Of a stretch of DNA of 64,000 nt, positions 55,522 to 62,867 are shown one piece after another. The notes below the pieces were generated by a model. That model saw nothing but the letters and a program-made list of their open reading frames with translations. It had not been told where the DNA came from and ran no database searches. The position numbers were made by a program, and so were the translations under genes. Numbering within the stretch: position 1 is the stretch's first letter; each line of letters begins with the position of its first letter. The DNA is from DATBAX01 sp963762965 (GTDB lineage: Bacteria; Acidobacteriota; Terriglobia; Terriglobales; Acidobacteriaceae), in contig CAVXME010000001.1 of assembly GCA_963762965.1 (NCBI GenBank), positions 992,001 through 1,056,000 on the forward strand. Direction: 5' to 3'.

Positions 55522-57495
55522 TCAAACCGGAAGTGTCGAGCGACTTAGCGTGACCTCTCTTGGGGGTCTGCCCAACTTTCGAGACGATTCACTGCCACGA
55601 TATTGGGGATCGACCAAGAGTTCGTGAATTTTGGCCGCATGTTTGTTCTGAAGCTTTAGATATTCAAGCTGTCGGGCGTCAGCCTCCGCGCCTGGCGCTG
55701 ACATGAACTTACCTTCGGCAACGCCCTTACGAGCGAGTTCTCGACAGAACGCCTCCGATACAAGCTCAGCCAACAGCACCTGACCCTGCGCCGTCTCGGT
55801 TCCAGAACCACCGGCACCAATATATAAGCTCACGGTGGGAGCTTTGACCGCAACGACGATAACTCTGTTCTCAAATCTTACCCGCTGCCTAGGCTCTGCC
55901 TGCTCATCAAAGCGGATTCCATCGAACAATCCAGATCTTTTTTGCCGTGGCTGGTCGGGCGGCGGAGTCGGCTCTCTTTTGGCGATAACCTTAACGTACG
56001 CTTCCGCCTCAGAACCATCGGCGGTAGCGGAAATAATGGCCTCTGTGCCAACTTGCCTACCCTCGAGGACTACCCGCGCAGACAACATGCCCTCACGGTT
56101 CGGATCGTCTGCAAGCACCAACTGCTCAGTGTGAACCAAAACCATCTGATTATCTGATGTCACGTTAACGATTGATCCAGATCCGAGTAGCCGATCTTTT
56201 GTGGCTCGTAGGGACAATAGCGACTGCTTTCCTACCACGATGTGGGCGTACGGCGGAACAAAACCGAATCCACCCTCCGGAACGTATGGAGTTTCATCGT
56301 CTTCAGTCTCCGTCCCGACGGCGCCCAACTCCAGTTGAGCGATCTTGTTGAGTTGTTGTAGTGCGCCGCTGATCTTACTACGCAGTTCACGGCTGACGGC
56401 AGCCTGCTGAGACTGCTTGGCACGCTGCCGCTCCTTCTCCACCATTGGCTCAAGTATGGCTTCAACCGCCTTCTTCAAGGCCTTGGCAAAATCATGCGAC
56501 CAGTCAATCCCGGTACGGTCAGCCTTGACGATCGTCTCGCCCGCCTCAAGGAGAGTATCGAGATAAGGGCAGGCAACTCGACCAAAGAGATGTTCGGCGG
56601 CGCTGTCGTATTCGTACTTGAAAAGGCTGAGATCGAGTACGGCGCGTGGGCTCTTGATTAAGAATCCGCCATCGGCTGACTCCTTGTCGGCTGCTGGACT
56701 TTCAAGTGGTTCTGATGACCGGAACACCTCAATATCAAACGCGGCACCGGTAAACCCGGGTACACTGCCCGTGGTCTGCAGCAGACTCTCAGCGGTCGGA
56801 TATTTGTACTGCAATGCATATTCGTTGCGTTCGCGGTCCCTCTGATCGACCTCGACGAGAACAACTCGGCGTTGCGGATTTGAAAGTATGTCACGCAAAG
56901 AGTAGTTGCGCTCCAACGCGGTACGGAGACCCTGTATCTGTGGAATTCGGATATCTGGCCGAGTAATCGTGATGTCGACAATGCTTCCGTTGCCGACCGG
57001 AATGCCGAACTGAGATCTGATCGCTTGCGAAGCACGGATCGGTTTTTCCCTCTTGTACCTGGGAACCCCGCCCTCAATTTCAATAGAGCACTTACTAAAT
57101 TTGTTGTCCCAAATGGAATACACAGCCCCTTTGCCAAGTCCGAGCATCGCTTCCTTCAATCCGCGCCCGAAATACCCTCGTACGGCGAGGCCCTCCTTTA
57201 CTCCGCTAGTAAACTCACCAAACGTACCGACACACAGGTCGAGGCGCTCGGGTGAAATGCCTTCCGCCCGATCAGCGACTTTCAATCCAGCATTCTTATG
57301 ACGTCTTTGGACAGATACCCTGATTAGGCCGTCGACCGCAACCTTATCTCGCTGTTCGATGCTTCGGTAGCTATCATCGACGTTCGTAATCAGCTCGATC
57401 AGAGCTCGAACGACATTTCTTTTGATCGTCTGATCGGCCTGCTGGAGCGCAGTACGATCCGCATATTCAAGCTTTCGATTGATTTCTAGCATCAT
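55522..57495 (-). CDS. GHKL-type ATPase (HSP90/MORC-like) with Ig-like middle domain
   Basis: A 657-residue protein. The N-terminal ATPase has the N-box RALIELITNVDDSY (E34, N38, D41), the G1 box VADRAEGISPERL (D75; DRAEGI replaces the usual DNGxG) and the G2 lid box GYFGRGLKEAMLG (107-120), as in HSP90, MutL and MORC proteins. A Lys/Arg/Gln-rich helical segment (about 340-385) follows, then an Ig-like beta domain (SGSIVNVTSDNQMVLVHTEQ, ARVVLEGRQVGTEAIISATA) and a C-terminal helical domain (VLLAELVSEAFCRELARKGV). It is the last gene of a four-gene operon and starts directly after the stop of the previous gene. A defence or DNA-management role is inferred from this type of architecture; not proven. 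Confidence 0.75.
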   Translation of the reverse strand: MMLEINRKLEYADRTALQQADQTIKRNVVRALIELITNVDDSYRSIEQRDKVAVDGLIRVSVQRRHKNAGLKVADRAEGISPERLDLCVGTFGEFTSGVKEGLAVRGYFGRGLKEAMLGLGKGAVYSIWDNKFSKCSIEIEGGVPRYKREKPIRASQAIRSQFGIPVGNGSIVDITITRPDIRIPQIQGLRTALERNYSLRDILSNPQRRVVLVEVDQRDRERNEYALQYKYPTAESLLQTTGSVPGFTGAAFDIEVFRSSEPLESPAADKESADGGFLIKSPRAVLDLSLFKYEYDSAAEHLFGRVACPYLDTLLEAGETIVKADRTGIDWSHDFAKALKKAVEAILEPMVEKERQRAKQSQQAAVSRELRSKISGALQQLNKIAQLELGAVGTETEDDETPYVPEGGFGFVPPYAHIVVGKQSLLSLRATKDRLLGSGSIVNVTSDNQMVLVHTEQLVLADDPNREGMLSARVVLEGRQVGTEAIISATADGSEAEAYVKVIAKREPTPPPDQPRQKRSGLFDGIRFDEQAEPRQRVRFENRVIVVAVKAPTVSLYIGAGGSGTETAQGQVLLAELVSEAFCRELARKGVAEGKFMSAPGAEADARQLEYLKLQNKHAAKIHELLVDPQYRGSESSRKLGRPPREVTLSRSTLPV

Positions 57496-58155
57496 CTACC
57501 TCCTTGGCGCACTCGACATCATCCCTGCCACTTCCTTCGCAGCGAACAGGTTTGGGAAACTTGTTTCGACCTCATTCAAGAACCGCAGTATGTCATCCCG
57601 ACCATAGACCCCTGCCGCCTCCCTGAAGAACTCGAGGTTCTTTTTGCGCGTTGCTGCCGAGCTTTCAAGAGTGCACAGCAGCATGTCGCAAATGTCGAAA
57701 TCCGACATGCCAGAGAGTCTCCCCTCGCTTTGAAACTGGCGAAACGAAAGCGACTTCTCCACTTCACGCAGGAACCGCCCTTCGCGGGTTTTGGTTTCCG
57801 TCAGCGGTCTTCGTTTCCGACTGGCCACCTTGATTCGACCCGTGAGAGTGTGCTCGATGCGGGCAACAGTCTCTAGCCCTTTGGAAGTCAATCTGAAACT
57901 GTCCTTTACGGTTCCCACGAGATAGCCTTTGTCGGTTCGGCAGCGCAGCCAGCTCTTATTGACTACCGAAGCATCAGGCCATTGTGGGTACCCACGAAGA
58001 CCAAAACGCTCTGGGAAGGTCACGAAACAACTCGCCACCAAATTCTCGAAGGTGATTTCTCTTCCCTGCAGAGTCAGCAAGTGAGCGGAGTACACCAGCA
58101 GTTCGTCATATCCAATTTTCGAATAAATCGCGGGATCAAAATGTTGTGTGTTCAT
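57496..58155 (-). CDS. Winged-helix-like partner of the GHKL ATPase, unknown function
   Basis: A 219-residue protein. MNTQHFDPAIYSKIGYDELL, LTLQGREITFENLVASCFVT and RFGLRGYPQWPDASVVNKSW look like a winged-helix or DNA-binding domain, followed by KGYLVGTVKDSFRLTSKGLE, a second HTH-like wing, and a charged helical C-terminus. No family is firmly recognised. Its ATG overlaps the PIN gene by 20 bases and its stop directly abuts the GHKL start, so the four genes are one translational unit. Confidence 0.6.
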   Translation of the reverse strand: MNTQHFDPAIYSKIGYDELLVYSAHLLTLQGREITFENLVASCFVTFPERFGLRGYPQWPDASVVNKSWLRCRTDKGYLVGTVKDSFRLTSKGLETVARIEHTLTGRIKVASRKRRPLTETKTREGRFLREVEKSLSFRQFQSEGRLSGMSDFDICDMLLCTLESSAATRKKNLEFFREAAGVYGRDDILRFLNEVETSFPNLFAAKEVAGMMSSAPRR

Positions 58156-58555
58156 CGGTGATCAACGCCACTCGAATTTCTGGGTCGAGAATGGCTAGCT
58201 TTCCGGAACTCGTCAGGAGCGTCGCTTTGCGACTCTTCGCGAGCGCCGCAGCAATGGAGTCCAAGTAAGGAACGTTAAATCGTGCCGATAGCTCTGCGGC
58301 AGACAAGCTGAGATCCTTATCAACGTCCACAAGCTTAATCGGGAGTTGAGCAATCTTGAGCAACACTTGCCGTACGGCATCAGCGCCTCTGGCACTCCAA
58401 ACTTCACGTCCGAATTCGCCAAGACTGGCAGCAGCCATCAACAGCTCGCGTCTACCAATCAAACTCTGGCTAATCAAATCCTCGACTCTATCGGCACCAT
58501 CCTTATCTTCGAAAAACACGGACAAAACGCTCGCATCGAGCACGATTCTTTTCAA
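58136..58555 (-). CDS. PIN-domain protein (VapC-like)
   Basis: A 139-residue PIN protein: MKRIVLDASVLSVFFEDKDG has the first Asp, LLMAAASLGEFGREVWS the Glu, FNVPYLDSIAAALAKS the third acid, and LAILDPEIRVALI a changed fourth region. Its ATG overlaps the stop of the AbrB-like gene (58552-58555), as in VapBC pairs. It also overlaps the following gene, which ties it to the GHKL operon. Confidence 0.8.
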   Translation of the reverse strand: MKRIVLDASVLSVFFEDKDGADRVEDLISQSLIGRRELLMAAASLGEFGREVWSARGADAVRQVLLKIAQLPIKLVDVDKDLSLSAAELSARFNVPYLDSIAAALAKSRKATLLTSSGKLAILDPEIRVALITDEHTTF

Positions 58556-58782
58556 GACTCACCCTCTCGTTTGCGTTCTTCGCTACGGGTACGATGCGCT
58601 GAAGACTCTCCTTTGAGCATGCCTCTCAAGCTTCGAACAAAGCCTGGCGTAAGCGGTTGAAGAAACAGCCGATCCCCATCTACAACAAAGGCCACTTGTG
58701 TTCCTTCTTTTATCCCGAATCTTCGCCTCAGGGCCGATGGGATTACCAACTGTCCCTTGCTAGTGACCGTAGAAAAATCCAA
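58552..58782 (-). CDS. AbrB-fold DNA-binding protein/antitoxin
   Basis: A 76-residue protein from the TTG at 58782, with GGAGG six bases upstream. DFSTVTSKGQLVIPSALRRR then FGIKEGTQVAFVVDGDRLFL is the AbrB/MazE/VapB swapped-hairpin fold. The C-terminal tail is charged (GMLKGESSAHRTRSEERKRE) and would hold the PIN toxin. The longer frame to 58845 covers a likely operator (GCACA..TGTGC, 58799-58822). It probably represses the whole operon. Confidence 0.82.
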   Translation of the reverse strand: MDFSTVTSKGQLVIPSALRRRFGIKEGTQVAFVVDGDRLFLQPLTPGFVRSLRGMLKGESSAHRTRSEERKREGES

Positions 58783-59093
58783 CTCGCACCTCCGAGGAGC
58801 ACATAATGTAATAAGTGTGCCATGAGTACTAAAGTAAGTCAACATATTTTTGGCTTACTTGTAAAAATGAGGACGCGTTATCAAAAGCAAAGACTTTAAC
58901 GCAGCGCTGGGAAGCAATGCTCCACCCAAAAGCGCCTTACTCAAAAGCAAGGGCTCTAAGGGAACGGTTAGCTCGGCGAGGGCACTCCCCTTCGTGCGTC
59001 CCCCAAATCGGAACGAAGTCCCGATTTATTTTTGCTTCGCCGCGGGCCCCAACTCACCGCAACCATAGAATCATCTGAGCGAACAGGTGTCTA

Positions 59094-59182
59094 GGAGGGT
59101 ATTGCCAGTGGGTACTGGACACAGTCCGTCAAACTGTCGAGTGGCTTCATCAGCCACTAGGGTTCGACTCCCTTGCCCTCCT
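59094..59182 (+). tRNA. tRNA-like gene with long variable arm and 8/4 acceptor/T-stem
   Basis: A complete cloverleaf can be drawn. Acceptor GGAGGGTA pairs with TGCCCTCC over 8 bp (one G-T). The D-stem is CCAGT/ACTGG with a 4-base loop GGGT, the anticodon stem ACAGT/ACTGT with loop CCGTCAA, the variable arm AGTGGCT/AGCCACT (7 bp, loop TCATC), and the T-stem AGGG/CCCT (4 bp) with canonical loop TTCGACT. The 8+4 arrangement, short D-loop and long variable arm recall tRNA-Sec and the unusual 8/4 allo-tRNAs. By position the anticodon is GTC with C33; TCA is one base out of register. No CCA is encoded. Function unproven. Confidence 0.65.
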
Positions 59183-59275
59183 CTTGGGTCACTCGACTTA
59201 CAAGAAGCAGCTTGACAAAGTTTACGGCCGAACTATGATTGAAGTGTTTGGCGGACTGCGTTCAGCACCAAGTTT

Positions 59276-59302
59276 CAGGCCCCGGCTGATGACCGGGGCT
59301 TT
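59276..59302 (+). terminator. Intrinsic terminator-like hairpin
   Basis: GCCCCGG/CCGGGGC around CTGATGA, followed by TTTCAT. It could end transcription from the tRNA-like gene. Confidence 0.6.
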
Positions 59303-59425
59303 CATGTTTCTGGAATGAATGTGGCGCAGGCGCCCTTCCTGCGAAAAAGCCAGCAGTGCCATCTCACCCAACGCCGTTTTGCCCATGCGTGCGTCTGATT
59401 TAAACTCCTTCTAGTTAAGGCTGCG

Positions 59426-59650
59426 ATGACCGACTTTGGCAAAATGCTGGCATTCCTCGGCCTGATCTTATTGATCATTGGAGGGGCGCTCATGCTGCTG
59501 GGTCGCACCAATCTTCCGCTGGGGCGTCTGCCCGGAGACATCGTTTATCGTGGCAAGAACACTGCGTTATATTTTCCGCTGGCGACCTCGATCCTGGTGA
59601 GCGTCGTGTTGTCTGTGGTGCTTTATTTGATTGGACGATGGAAGCATTAG
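59426..59650 (+). CDS. DUF2905 family membrane protein
   Basis: A 74-residue protein with two membrane helices (LAFLGLILLIIGGALMLLG, FPLATSILVSVVLSVVLYLI) joined by NLPLGRLPGDIVYRGKNTAL, the conserved LGRLPGDI loop of DUF2905. Function unknown; commonly found near ruv or envelope genes, here upstream of xseA. Confidence 0.88.
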   Translation: MTDFGKMLAFLGLILLIIGGALMLLGRTNLPLGRLPGDIVYRGKNTALYFPLATSILVSVVLSVVLYLIGRWKH

Positions 59651-59718
59651 CATTCAGCATTCGGCCCTAACAGAGTCGCACTCGGGGCTGAATGCCGAGT
59701 GCTGAGTGCTAACTGCTT
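59648..59718 (+). repeat. Heptanucleotide repeat hairpin upstream of xseA
   Basis: GCATTCA/GCATTCG/GCCCTAA on one side and GCTGAAT/GCCGAGT/GCTGAGT/GCTAACT on the other: inverted period-seven units that can fold back. It lies between DUF2905 and the xseA start. Confidence 0.65.
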
Positions 59719-59738
59719 CTTGCGGTAAACTTCCTACA

Positions 59739-61106
59739 ATGTCTTCTACTGACCAACTTGGGTTCAGCTTCAAGCCTCCGGAGCGGCGGGTTTGGAAGGT
59801 GCGCGATCTGGTGGCGGCGGTGCGGACGCACATCGAACGCGAGTATGGAGACGCCTGGGTGGAAGGCGAGATCTCGAATTTTCGGGCGCAGGATTCCGGG
59901 CATCTTTATTTCACTTTGAAAGATGCGAATGCGCAGCTCAGTGCCGTGATGTTTCGTTCGCAGGCACGGCTGCTGAGGTTTCGTCCCGAGAATGGGATGC
60001 AGGTGGTGGTGCGCGGGCGTGTCACGATTTATGAAGAGCGCGGCCAGCTACAGATTTCCGCCGAGTACATTGAGCCCAAGGGTGCGGGCGCGCTGCAAAT
60101 TGCCTTCGAGCAACTGAAAGCCAAGCTGGAAGCGGAAGGCTTATTCGATTCCGCCAGCAAGAAACCCATTCCAGCTCTGCCGGTGCGCATTGGCATTGTG
60201 ACTTCTCCGCAGGCCGCGGCGCTGCGCGACATTCTCAATATTCTGCGGCGGCGGCATCACACGGCCAATGTTTTGATTTTCCCGGCTATCGTGCAGGGTG
60301 AAAGCGCTCCCCTCGAAGTGAGCGCCGGAATTGTTTATTTCAACAAGGCAAAAAACGTCGACGTGATCATTGTGGCGCGTGGCGGCGGGTCGGCGGAGGA
60401 CCTCGCAGCGTTCAATCACGAGGGACTGGCGCGGGCGGTTTTTGCATCGCAGATTCCGGTGATCTCAGCGGTGGGGCACGAAACTGACTTCACGATTATT
60501 GATTTTGTCGCCGACTTGCGTGCTCCCACGCCTTCGGCTGCTGCCGAGCTGGTGATCCGGTCGCGGCAGGAAGTCGAGGAACAGCTCGAAGGCCTGCATC
60601 ACAGGATCGAAAAGGCGATGCGGTATCACCTGCTCATTGCGCGTCAGAATCTGACGGAGCTGGCACAGCATGGGGCGTTCCCGCGGATGATGGATTTTAT
60701 TCGCCGCCGTCAGCAGCGGCTGGACGACGTGGTCAACCGGCTGGCGCATTCGCAGCGGGACATTTTCAAAACTCAACGACAGCGGTTTGAAACTCTGGCA
60801 GCGGCGGTGCGGCATTACGATGCCCGGCGCATGCTGGCAGCCATTGGCAAAGAACTCGATGGGCACATGGCTGCGATGGCTGCCGCCATGCGTACTATTC
60901 TGTTGCAGCGGAGATCCAATCTTGATCGGCTGTCCAGTCAATTGGAAGCGCTTTCTCCGCTGGCGATCCTTGAGCGTGGGTATGCGCTGGTGTTTGACGC
61001 AACCGGGAAGCTGGTGAAGGATGCGGCGCAGTTGGGCGCAGGGGATGAAATCTCTGCGACACTTGCGCGAGGGACGTTTACGGCGACGATCAAAAGCGCG
61101 GAGTGA
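59739..61106 (+). CDS. xseA: Exodeoxyribonuclease VII large subunit
   Basis: A 455-residue XseA. The N-terminal OB fold is VWKVRDLVAAVRTHIEREYG, WVEGEISNFRAQDSGHLYFT. The catalytic domain contains PVRIGIVTSPQAAALRDILN, IIVARGGGSAEDLAAFN and ISAVGHETDFTIIDFVADLR, followed by a long coiled coil (about 280-400). ExoVII degrades single-stranded DNA with the small subunit XseB, which is not adjacent here. The ATG at 59739 is preferred over the frame from 59706. Complete. Confidence 0.96.
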   Translation: MSSTDQLGFSFKPPERRVWKVRDLVAAVRTHIEREYGDAWVEGEISNFRAQDSGHLYFTLKDANAQLSAVMFRSQARLLRFRPENGMQVVVRGRVTIYEERGQLQISAEYIEPKGAGALQIAFEQLKAKLEAEGLFDSASKKPIPALPVRIGIVTSPQAAALRDILNILRRRHHTANVLIFPAIVQGESAPLEVSAGIVYFNKAKNVDVIIVARGGGSAEDLAAFNHEGLARAVFASQIPVISAVGHETDFTIIDFVADLRAPTPSAAAELVIRSRQEVEEQLEGLHHRIEKAMRYHLLIARQNLTELAQHGAFPRMMDFIRRRQQRLDDVVNRLAHSQRDIFKTQRQRFETLAAAVRHYDARRMLAAIGKELDGHMAAMAAAMRTILLQRRSNLDRLSSQLEALSPLAILERGYALVFDATGKLVKDAAQLGAGDEISATLARGTFTATIKSAE

Positions 61107-61122
61107 TGCAGAGTGCAGAATG

Positions 61123-61190
61123 CAGGGGTCCTTCGACTCCATGAGACGTTCACTTCGTCAACGTCTCACTGCGCTCAGGATGACATGGGT
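61123..61190 (-). repeat. Dispersed hairpin repeat, copy 14 (arm type TCCT/AGGA, inverted)
   Basis: Core TGAGACGTT/AACGTCTCA; arms GGTCCTTCGACTCC and GCGCTCAGGATGACA. Between xseA and cdaA. Confidence 0.88.
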
Positions 61191-61295
61191 TACGGGGCAG
61201 TTTGTGATCTGCAAACTGCCATTCAACTTTCCAACCGTGGTAAATCTTAGATTACAATGGGGTAACCTTCGACCATCCTGCGAAAGGGGCCGTGA

Positions 61296-62186
61296 GTGAT
61301 GCACTTCTCAGCGCCGTGGCCGCACTTGTCGGTGATTTCGGTCGCCGACATTCTGCTGGTTGCGATCATCATTTACGAGCTGCTGACGCTCATCAAGGGC
61401 ACGCGGGCTGCGCTCATGCTGGTGGGTGTAGCGGCGGTGGTGCTGGCTTTTTATTTCTCCCGCGTTGGGGAGTTGACCACACTCAACTGGTTGATTAACC
61501 GGCTGTTGCCTTATGCGGCGTTCGCCATCATTGTGGTGTTTGCTCCGGAAATCCGGCAGGCGCTGGCGCGGCTGGGCCGCCGGGTTGCGTTCAGCCGGAC
61601 CCAGAGTTCAGAAGCCGATGCCTACGATGACATCGTTCTGGCCGCGAACTTGTTTTCGCAGAACCAGACGGGGGCGCTGATCGTGATTGAGCGCGAGATC
61701 GGGTTGCGAACTTACATTGAGAGTGGAGTGCCGCTGGATGCGCATCTCTCTTACGATCTGCTCGCAACAATCTTCCGGCCCAGCGCTCCGTTACATGATG
61801 GCGCCGTGATTGTGCAGAAAGACCGGGTTGCGGCCGCGGCATGTTTCCTGCCGCTTTCGATGAATCCAGTTTTATCCACGCAGCTGGGAACGCGGCATCG
61901 CGCAGGCATCGGCGTGACTGAAGAAACTGACGCGATTGCGGTAATCGTGTCTGAGGAAACCGGGCAGATCAGTCTGGCGATTGCGGGACACATCGAACGC
62001 GATCTCACGGTTGAGCAATTGCGCGAACGTTTGGGAGGATTGCTGCGACGCTATGTGCCTCCATCAACTTTGCCGACGGTCATCCATAGTGGAGCTGAAA
62101 ACCGGGAAGACTCAAGCCTGGATAATTCACGAACTGCGATGAGCCGCACAGCTGATTCCCGCTCGGAAGCGGACAGCCATGAGTGA
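61296..62186 (+). CDS. cdaA: Diadenylate cyclase CdaA
   Basis: A 296-residue membrane enzyme that makes cyclic di-AMP from two ATP. Three N-terminal helices (about 15-90) precede the DAC domain with RPSAPLHDGAVIVQKDRVAA (DGA motif) and LGTRHRAGIGVTEETDAIAV (RHR motif). A non-conserved Ser-rich tail of about 40 residues follows. A GTG at 61296 or the ATG at 61299 is the start. It overlaps ybbR by eight bases and is followed by glmM, the conserved cdaA-cdaR-glmM module in which GlmM can inhibit CdaA. Confidence 0.95.
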   Translation: MMHFSAPWPHLSVISVADILLVAIIIYELLTLIKGTRAALMLVGVAAVVLAFYFSRVGELTTLNWLINRLLPYAAFAIIVVFAPEIRQALARLGRRVAFSRTQSSEADAYDDIVLAANLFSQNQTGALIVIEREIGLRTYIESGVPLDAHLSYDLLATIFRPSAPLHDGAVIVQKDRVAAAACFLPLSMNPVLSTQLGTRHRAGIGVTEETDAIAVIVSEETGQISLAIAGHIERDLTVEQLRERLGGLLRRYVPPSTLPTVIHSGAENREDSSLDNSRTAMSRTADSRSEADSHE

Positions 62187-62853
62187 TTTCTTTCGCCGAG
62201 CGGTTTGGAATAATTTCGGATTGAAGCTACTCTCGCTCGCGCTGGCGATTAGCTTGTGGCTGGTGGTCGCGCGTGATCCGGTGGCGGAAGTGGCGGTGGA
62301 AGTTCCGATTGAATTCAGCAATATGCCGCAAAATCTCGAGATCAGTTCGGAAATCATCCCGCGGATCCAAATCCGCCTGAGCGGACCGCAGCGCCTGGTG
62401 CGCAGGTTGCAATCTTCCGATGTTTATTACAGTCTTGATCTGGGCACGGTCAAGGCCGGCGAGCGCACTTTTGATTTGATCCCGGCGCAGGTCCATAAGC
62501 CGAGCGGGATTGAAGTGGAACAAGTGATCCCCAGCCAATTCCATGTGGCGTTCGATGTACGTGAGACGCGGCAGGTACCCATTGAGCCGCGCGTGGTGGG
62601 CATTGCTCCCGGATACCGGGTTGGGCACATCGATGTCGATCCTTCGCGAATTACCATCAGCGGGCCGCAGAAAAGAGTGGCCGCGGTTGAGTCTGCCACC
62701 ACCGACCCAGTCGATGTGAGCGGCGTCACCGATCGCATGTGGTTTGCCCGGCATGCTTATGTTTCCGACCCCCTGATCCAGGTTGCCAATCCCGATCCCG
62801 TGCGGGTAACGGTTATTATGGAAAAGGCTCCGGCCGCGACCAGCGCGCCTTGA
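62179..62853 (+). CDS. cdaR: YbbR/CdaR-domain protein, CdaA regulator
   Basis: A 224-residue protein with one membrane helix (LKLLSLALAISLWLVVARDP) and two extracytoplasmic YbbR domains: VEVPIEFSNMPQNLEISSEI, IQIRLSGPQRLVRRL and FDVRETRQVPIEPRVVGIAP, ITISGPQKRVAAVES. CdaR modulates the CdaA cyclase in Firmicutes; that role is assumed here from the operon. Bounded by cdaA (overlap) and glmM (14 bases). Confidence 0.9.
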   Translation: MSDFFRRAVWNNFGLKLLSLALAISLWLVVARDPVAEVAVEVPIEFSNMPQNLEISSEIIPRIQIRLSGPQRLVRRLQSSDVYYSLDLGTVKAGERTFDLIPAQVHKPSGIEVEQVIPSQFHVAFDVRETRQVPIEPRVVGIAPGYRVGHIDVDPSRITISGPQKRVAAVESATTDPVDVSGVTDRMWFARHAYVSDPLIQVANPDPVRVTVIMEKAPAATSAP

Positions 62854-62867
62854 GCGTGCATATCCGT

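Larger units (their letters stand above)
58783..59425. other. Gene-free stretch with operator, repeat and tRNA-like gene
   Basis: Holds inverted repeats AAGTAAG/CTTACTT (58832-58861) and GCACA/TGTGC (58799-58822) before the AbrB gene, an inverted copy of the GCAGCGCTG repeat (58877-58930), the tRNA-like gene (59094-59182) and a terminator (59276-59302). No protein gene is seen. Confidence 0.6.

Noticed and set aside
59094..59182. Straight annotation as tRNA-Sec with anticodon TCA
   Set aside because: TCA is one base out of register with the only good anticodon stem (ACAGT/ACTGT), the T-stem has 4 bp rather than 5, and no selenocysteine genes are nearby.
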